From NCBI GenBank assembly GCA_016711085.1, contig JADJTR010000004.1:248001-312000 (forward strand): DNA of 64,000 bases, in the 5' to 3' direction. The notes under the pieces were generated by a model. That model saw only the letters and a list, made by a program, of their open reading frames with translations, was not told the DNA's origin and made no database searches. Shown here piece by piece: positions 58,814 through 64,000 of the stretch. The position numbers were made by a program, and so were the translations under genes. Positions within the stretch are counted from its first letter, which is position 1. Every line of letters starts with the position of its first letter. Source of the stretch: Phyllobacteriaceae bacterium. Lineage in GTDB: Bacteria; Pseudomonadota; Alphaproteobacteria; Rhizobiales; Rhizobiaceae.

Positions 58814-59439
58814 CGCGAAAGCTCCTCAAGCCGCGCCGACGGCATGATCGAAAAGAAGACGCCGCGCGAGAAGATCCCGAACATGGCGGCGTCGCCGATG
58901 GTTCGCGTTTCGCCGATCGCGGCCAACTCGTACATGACGGGCCGCGCCACCAACGCATCCAGCCGGCCGCGCACATGCAGATAGGGTTTCAGCCCGCCAG
59001 TCGCCGGTTCGTCAACGAAGCGCAGCGGGTGGCCGGGTCCGGCCTCGACCACGTCGCCGACATTGGTGCGAAAGGTCAGCACGCGCTCGTCGCCATCGCC
59101 GGATGCATTCATCTCGACCGCGATGAAAGGCGCGTCGACGACGCGGATGCCGACTTTTTCCACCGGCGTGACGAGGTAGGTTTTCCCGTCCTCGTCTCGC
59201 CGCAAAACGGTGGAGAACAATTGCACCAGCGGCATTCGTCCGATCGGGGTGCCGAGATAGAACCACGTGCCGTCGGCGCGGATTTCCATGTCGAGATTGC
59301 CGCAAAAGGGCGGGTTCCATGTGTCGACCGGCGGCAGGCCCTTGCCGGCCCGCGTCGCGCGCGCGATCAGCGCCTCCAGCCCTTTCGCGTCGCCGGCGGC
59401 GACAAGCGTTTGATTCACCATGCCCGCGTCTTCTGCCAT
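58810..59439 (-). CDS. DUF1285 domain-containing protein
   Basis: This 209-residue protein has the DUF1285 pattern: PPFCGNLDMEIRADGTWFYL, TPIGRMPLVQLFSTVLRRDE, then YLVTPVEKVGIRVVDAPFIA. Function is unknown in the family. Start ATG 59439 (or 59421). It leads the DUF1285–NUDIX–cca operon and is divergent from the moxR operon. Confidence 0.85.
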   Translation of the reverse strand: MAEDAGMVNQTLVAAGDAKGLEALIARATRAGKGLPPVDTWNPPFCGNLDMEIRADGTWFYLGTPIGRMPLVQLFSTVLRRDEDGKTYLVTPVEKVGIRVVDAPFIAVEMNASGDGDERVLTFRTNVGDVVEAGPGHPLRFVDEPATGGLKPYLHVRGRLDALVARPVMYELAAIGETRTIGDAAMFGIFSRGVFFSIMPSARLEELSR

Positions 59440-59541
59440 CGTCACGAAATAGTCACTGTCATCGCGCTTGTCAGCAGGATGCGGCGAATTAGGTTCGCGG
59501 AGCGGCCGGCCGAGCCGTGGAGTCGCATCGGAGAGAAGGCC

Positions 59542-60549
59542 ATGAGCGCCATCGTCCGCGAAGCCAACATCAGCGAAAAAGACATGGTCGCCGCCGCCGA
59601 GCGCGCGCTGGAAGACGTCTCCCGGGTTCGCAAGAGTGTCGGCGACGTCATTTTCGGCCAGGAACAGGTGGTCGAGCGCGCCTTGGTGGCGCTGATCTCC
59701 GGCGGGCATGCCCTGCTCGTCGGCGTTCCGGGCCTTGCCAAGACCAAACTGGTCGAAACGCTCGGCATCGTCCTCGGCCTCGACACCCGCCGCATCCAGT
59801 TCACGCCCGATCTGATGCCCTCCGATATCCTCGGCGCCGAAGTGATGGAGCAGGATACCGACGGCAAGCGCGGTTTCCGCTTCATCCCCGGTCCTGTCTT
59901 TGCCCAATTGCTGATGGCCGACGAGATCAACCGCGCCAGCCCGCGCACCCAGTCGGCGCTGCTGCAATCGATGCAGGAGTACCACGTCACGGTCGCCGGC
60001 CACCGCCATGATCTGCCGGCGCCTTTCCATGTGCTCGCCACGCAGAACCCGCTGGAGCAGGAAGGCACCTATCCGCTGCCCGAGGCGCAGCTCGACCGCT
60101 TCCTCCTGCAGGTCGATGTGCTGTACCCGGAACTCGACGCCGAACGCCGCATCCTGATCGAAACCACCGGCGTAGCCGAGGCCCGCGCCGTCAATGTGCT
60201 CGCGGCCGAGCGGCTGCGCGAAATCCAGACGCTGGTGCGCCGCATGCCGGTACCCGAATCGGTGGTCGAAGCGATCCTCAGGCTGGTGCGTTCCGCCCGG
60301 CCGGAAACCGGAGACAAGGAAATCGGCGAAATGGTCGATTGGGGACCGGGGCCGCGCGCCAGCCAGGCGCTGGCGCTCGCGGTTCGCGCCCGCGCCCTTG
60401 TCGATGGCCGCCTCGCCCCGTCGATCGACGACGTCCGCGCGCTGGCTGAACCGGTCCTTCAACACCGCATGGCGCTCGCTTACGCCGCACGCGCCGAGGG
60501 CCTGCAGGTGCGCGATGTGATTGCGCGGCTGGTCAAGGCGGCCGGCTGA
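59542..60549 (+). CDS. MoxR family AAA ATPase
   Basis: This 335-residue chaperone-like AAA ATPase has Walker A GVPGLAKT, Walker B LLMADEINRA and sensor 1 VLATQNPLEQEGTYPLPEAQ. MoxR proteins mature or activate partner proteins with the DUF58 and VWA proteins encoded downstream. ATG 59542 follows GAGAGAAG. The next gene starts 1 bp after its stop. Confidence 0.92.
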   Translation: MSAIVREANISEKDMVAAAERALEDVSRVRKSVGDVIFGQEQVVERALVALISGGHALLVGVPGLAKTKLVETLGIVLGLDTRRIQFTPDLMPSDILGAEVMEQDTDGKRGFRFIPGPVFAQLLMADEINRASPRTQSALLQSMQEYHVTVAGHRHDLPAPFHVLATQNPLEQEGTYPLPEAQLDRFLLQVDVLYPELDAERRILIETTGVAEARAVNVLAAERLREIQTLVRRMPVPESVVEAILRLVRSARPETGDKEIGEMVDWGPGPRASQALALAVRARALVDGRLAPSIDDVRALAEPVLQHRMALAYAARAEGLQVRDVIARLVKAAG

Positions 60550-60550
60550 C

Positions 60551-61465
60551 ATGGCGCCCCTCGGCGCACTCACTGGCGCCGCCCCCCCGGCCGAAGCTTT
60601 GGCGCGGGCGCGCGAACGTGTGCGCGCCATCCCCGATTTGCTGGTCGAAGCGCAAAAACTCGCCAATACCGTCATTACCGGCTGGCACGGCCGCCGACGC
60701 ATGGGACCGGGCGAGGATTTCTGGCAGTTCCGTCCCTATGCCGTCGGCGAGGAAGCCGCGCGCATCGACTGGCGCCGATCCGCCCGCGACGAGCACACCT
60801 ATGTGCGCGACCGCGAATGGCAGGCGGCGCATACGGTCTGGCTGGTCGCCGACCTGTCCGGCTCGATGTTGTTCCAATCGCGTCTGGCCCGCGTTTCCAA
60901 GGAGAAGCGGGCGCTGACCATGATCCTGGCGCTGGCCGAATTGCTGTCGCGCGGCGGCGAACGCATCGGCTGGCCCGGATTGATGCGACCGGTGGCGGCG
61001 CGCAACGGGGCGGAGCGCCTCGCCGTGCGCCTGGCCGCCATGCCCGCTCCCGGCGGTCTGCCGGACCTTTCGGAAGTCCGGCGCCACGCCGAAATTGTCG
61101 TCGCCTCCGACTTCCTCGATGCGCCTGACGCCATTGTCGCCCGGCTGGAGCCGCTCGCCGCGCGCGGCGTCCGCGGCCACCTCATCGAAGTTTGCGATCC
61201 GGCCGAGGAACGGCTTCCCTATTCCGGCCGCACCGAATTCCGCGATCCCGAGACCGGCGAGCGCCTGATCGCCGGTCGCGCCGAATTGCTGGCCGGCGAC
61301 TATCGCAATCTCTGGCTGGCGCGGCGCGAGACACTGTCGCGCTGGTGCCGAAAGCGCGGCTGGAGCTACACGACGACGCCAACCGACCGCATCGCCTCAG
61401 AAGCGCTGGCCGCCCTCCACATGGCGTTGACCGAGCCCGCCGAACGGCCCGGAGGCCGGGCATGA
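60551..61465 (+). CDS. DUF58 domain-containing protein
   Basis: This 304-residue protein has the DUF58 core (EDFWQFRPYAVGEEAARIDW, RRSARDEHTYVRDREWQ) followed by a VWA-like domain (VWLVADLSGSMLFQS) with a MIDAS-like DLSGS. It usually works with MoxR in envelope or stress functions. Its stop overlaps the next start by 4 bp. Confidence 0.9.
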   Translation: MAPLGALTGAAPPAEALARARERVRAIPDLLVEAQKLANTVITGWHGRRRMGPGEDFWQFRPYAVGEEAARIDWRRSARDEHTYVRDREWQAAHTVWLVADLSGSMLFQSRLARVSKEKRALTMILALAELLSRGGERIGWPGLMRPVAARNGAERLAVRLAAMPAPGGLPDLSEVRRHAEIVVASDFLDAPDAIVARLEPLAARGVRGHLIEVCDPAEERLPYSGRTEFRDPETGERLIAGRAELLAGDYRNLWLARRETLSRWCRKRGWSYTTTPTDRIASEALAALHMALTEPAERPGGRA

Positions 61466-64000
61466 TTCCGCTGGCCTTCGGTTCCCCGCTGTTGCTCGCC
61501 GGTCTGGCCGCTCTGCCGGTGATCTGGTGGCTGCTGCGCTACACGCCGCCGCGCCCGAACGCCGAGCCGTTCCCGCCGCTGAAAATCCTCTTGCGCGTGC
61601 CGCGCCGGGAGGAAACGCCCGACCGCAGCCCATGGTGGCTGACGCTGTTGCGCCTGACCATGGCGGCGGCGGTTATCGTCGCGCTGGCCGAACCCGTATT
61701 CAACCCGCGCCAGCAATTCGCCGCCGGCGAAGGCCCGCTGGCCCTTGTTATCGACAATGGCTGGTCGTCCGCGCCCGATTGGCCGGAGCGGGCCGCGACC
61801 GCGCGCCGCCTGATCCATGGCGCCGGCGAACGCGGCGCGCCGGTCGTGCTCGCCTTCACGGTCGCGCCGAAAAACGCCGAAATCGGTCCGTTCGACGCCG
61901 CCGAAGCGGTTAAACGCCGCCGCCACGAGACCGGTCGCCGCGCCGGTCGACGCGGACCGAAGCCTTCGGCCGTGTCGCCGCCGCGCTCGCCGCCCTGCCC
62001 GGCGCAACCATCGCGGTGTTGTCCGACGGCATCGCCATGCCCGGCGATGGCGAGGCCTGGCAGGCGCTTGCCGCGGCCGGTCCTTCGGCGATGCTCTGGG
62101 GCAAGCCCGACCGGCTCGACCGCCTGGCGCTCGTCGGCGCGGAAAACGATGCGGAGGCGTTGACGGTGACAGTCATCCGCCCGGAAACCGACGCCGCGCC
62201 ACGACGGGCATCGCTCGGCGCCTATGACGAGAAAGGCCGCCGCATCGCCGATGCTCCCGCCGACTTCGCCGCCGGGGCGACGATGGCGATCGCCGAATTT
62301 CGCGCGCCGTTCGAATTGCGCAACGATATCGTCTCGATTTCGGTCGACGGAGAAAAGCACGCCGGCGCGGTGCGCGTGCTCGACGACAGCCAGAAGCGCC
62401 GCCGCGTCGGCCTGATCTCCGCCGCCGAGGCCGACCAGGATCAACCGCTGCTGTCGCCGCTTCACTACCTGCGTCGGGCGCTCGAACCCTTTGCCGATCT
62501 TGCCGAGTCGGAAACCGCCGACCTGACCGCGTCCCTGCCCGAATTGCTGGAGCGCAAACCGGCGATCATCATGCTGGCCGATATCGGCGTCATTCCCGAA
62601 GCATCCCGCGAAAAGCTGAAAAAATGGATGGAGGGCGGCGGCACGCTGGTGCGCTTCGCCGGCCCGCGTCTTGCCGCTGGCGAGGATTCCGATCCGTTGC
62701 TTCCCGTTCTCCTGCGCGCCGGCGACCGCACGCTCGGCGGCGCCATGTCGTGGACGGAGCCGCAGACGTTGGCGGAATTCCCGGTCAACGGGCCGTTCTC
62801 CGGCCTGACACCGCCGCGCGAGGTCATCGTCAATCGCCAGGTGCTGGCTGAACCCGGACCTGATCTGGCCGAGCGCACCTGGGCCAATCTCGCCGACGGC
62901 ACGCCGCTGGTGACCGGCGAGCGGCGCGGCGCGGGCATGCTGGCGCTGTTTCATGTTACGCCCGACGCGACCTGGTCGAACCTGCCGATTTCCGGCTCCT
63001 TCGTCGACATGCTGCGCCGTCTGGTGCAAACGTCGCGCAACCAGGGGCGCTACGACGCCGCCGACGCGGCCTTGGCGACGGCGCTTCCGGCCTTCCGCGT
63101 CGTTTCACCCGACGGCTTGCTCACCGCCCCTCCGCCGGAAGCCGAACCGCTGGCGGCCGGCGTTGCGGCGCACAAGGTGACGCAGCGCAATCCTCCGGGA
63201 CTTTATGGCGGCGCCGAGGGCGCGACCGCGCTCAACCTGCTCGGCTCCGACGCCGCCTTGCGGCCGGCGCAGCGCCCGGACTTGCCCGTCGCCGTCACCG
63301 AAATGACCTATGCCGCCGATTCCTCGGCGGCGCTGAAGGGGCCGTTCATCGCTTTCGCCCTGGCGCTCGCCGCGCTCGACACCATCGCCGTCCTCGCACT
63401 CGCCGGCGCGTTCGCCGGCTGGCGGCGAAACGCGGCGGCCGCAGCGATCGCGGTTTTCGCGGTTTGCGCCGCCATCGCCACCGACGCCCGGGCTTCCGAT
63501 GGGAAGGAAAACGACGACGAGATCGTCGACGCCATCTCGCGCACGCGTCTTGCCTACGTCGTGACCGGCGACCCGTCGATCGACGCCATCAGCCGCGCCG
63601 GACTTACAGGCCTGTCGCAATTCCTCACCGAGAAGACGGCGCTCGAGCCTGCGGAACCGGCCGCCATCGATCCGGCGGTCGACGAATTGTCGCTCTACCC
63701 GCTGGTCTACTGGCCAGTCGACCCGGCGGCGCCTATGCCCTCCGAGGAAGCGATGGCGCGCATCGACGCCTATATGAAGCAGGGCGGTAGCGTCATCTTC
63801 GATACGCGCGACCAGCTGGAAAGCGGATTTTCGGTCGACGGCGTCGCAGGCCCGGCGACCGAGCGCCTGCGCGATATGCTGTCCGGCCTCAACGTGCCGC
63901 CGCTCGAACCGGTGCCGAGCGACCACGTCTTGACCAAGGCCTTCTATCTGCTTGATGAGTTTCCCGGCCTTTATACCGGCGGCGCGCTGTGGGTCGAAGC
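61462..64000 (+). CDS. DUF4159 domain-containing membrane protein (partial, frameshifted)
   Basis: The gene is truncated at the right edge. It opens with BatA-like transmembrane helices (PLLLAGLAALPVIWWLLRY, then LLRLTMAAAVIVALAEPVFN). The frame shifts at about 61910–61950; the continuing frame (FGRVAAALAALPGATIAVLS) is open to base 64000 with a glutamine-amidotransferase-like region (LERKPAIIMLADIGVIPEAS). A further transmembrane pair follows near 63340–63470. The DUF4159 domain begins at RTRLAYVVTGDPSIDAI and carries YPLVYWPVDPAAPMPSEEAM. It is the third gene of the MoxR operon. Confidence 0.85.

Noticed and set aside
56934..58976. 680-residue fused cca–NUDIX frame
   Set aside because: The extra N-terminal part is out of frame with the NUDIX gene; cca starts at ATG 58184.

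Overview
The window reads as GC-rich chromosome of an alphaproteobacterium, most likely order Hyphomicrobiales (Rhizobiales). This rests on several gene groups: petABC next to ABC exporters, trmL and hemF; the order prs–rplY–pth–ychF; the order ubiK–lgt–midA–pgeF; and small BA14K and DUF1344 secreted proteins. I see no rRNA, tRNA, CRISPR array, insertion sequence or phage block. All placements and functions here come from reading the sequence, with no database search.

Layout. 1–7.3 kb is an extracytoplasmic module. Two secreted proteins run leftward; an ECF sigma factor, its membrane anti-sigma factor and a secreted subtilisin-like peptidase run rightward; a secreted protein with Cys-rich repeats faces them. 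7.4–16.1 kb is metabolic and accessory: thioesterase, GMC oxidoreductase plus enolase-superfamily enzyme, a membrane-anchored CHAT protein, a divergent HxlR/azoreductase pair, a beta-hydroxyacid dehydrogenase and a DUF3137 protein. 16.1–22.7 kb has two tandem lipid-kinase-like genes, a lipoprotein, several small secreted proteins, a cold-shock protein, an MBL hydrolase and a Gly-rich small protein. 23–32.7 kb holds a MarR–response regulator–histidine kinase operon, csaA, a YbjN-family gene, ubiK, lgt–midA–pgeF–M24–lipoprotein, and prs.

32.7–35.4 kb is an insertion with an AT-rich DUF1353 gene and chrA between prs and rplY. 35.6–41.4 kb contains rplY, pth, a leftward TetR–FAD oxidase–DAPG-hydrolase-like cassette and ychF. 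41.5–44.8 kb has a DUF2892 and Crp/Fnr pair, two MaoC genes, a LysE exporter and apt. 44.9–51.5 kb encodes the cytochrome bc1 complex (petABC) and two ABC exporters. 51.9–59.4 kb has trmL, a TPR protein made of eight nearly identical repeats, hemF, DUF1059, a composition-mosaic DapB-like protein, cca, a NUDIX hydrolase and a DUF1285 protein. 59.5–64 kb starts a MoxR–DUF58–DUF4159 operon that runs off the right edge.

An important caveat is that about sixteen genes, including essential ones such as prs and lgt, carry single-base frameshifts, several in short homopolymers. This looks like uncorrected sequencing or assembly indels rather than gene decay. Frameshifted genes are therefore given as whole loci spanning all frames. 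Several transcription factor genes (HxlR, MarR, TetR, Crp/Fnr) have good palindromes nearby, which are listed as candidate operators.
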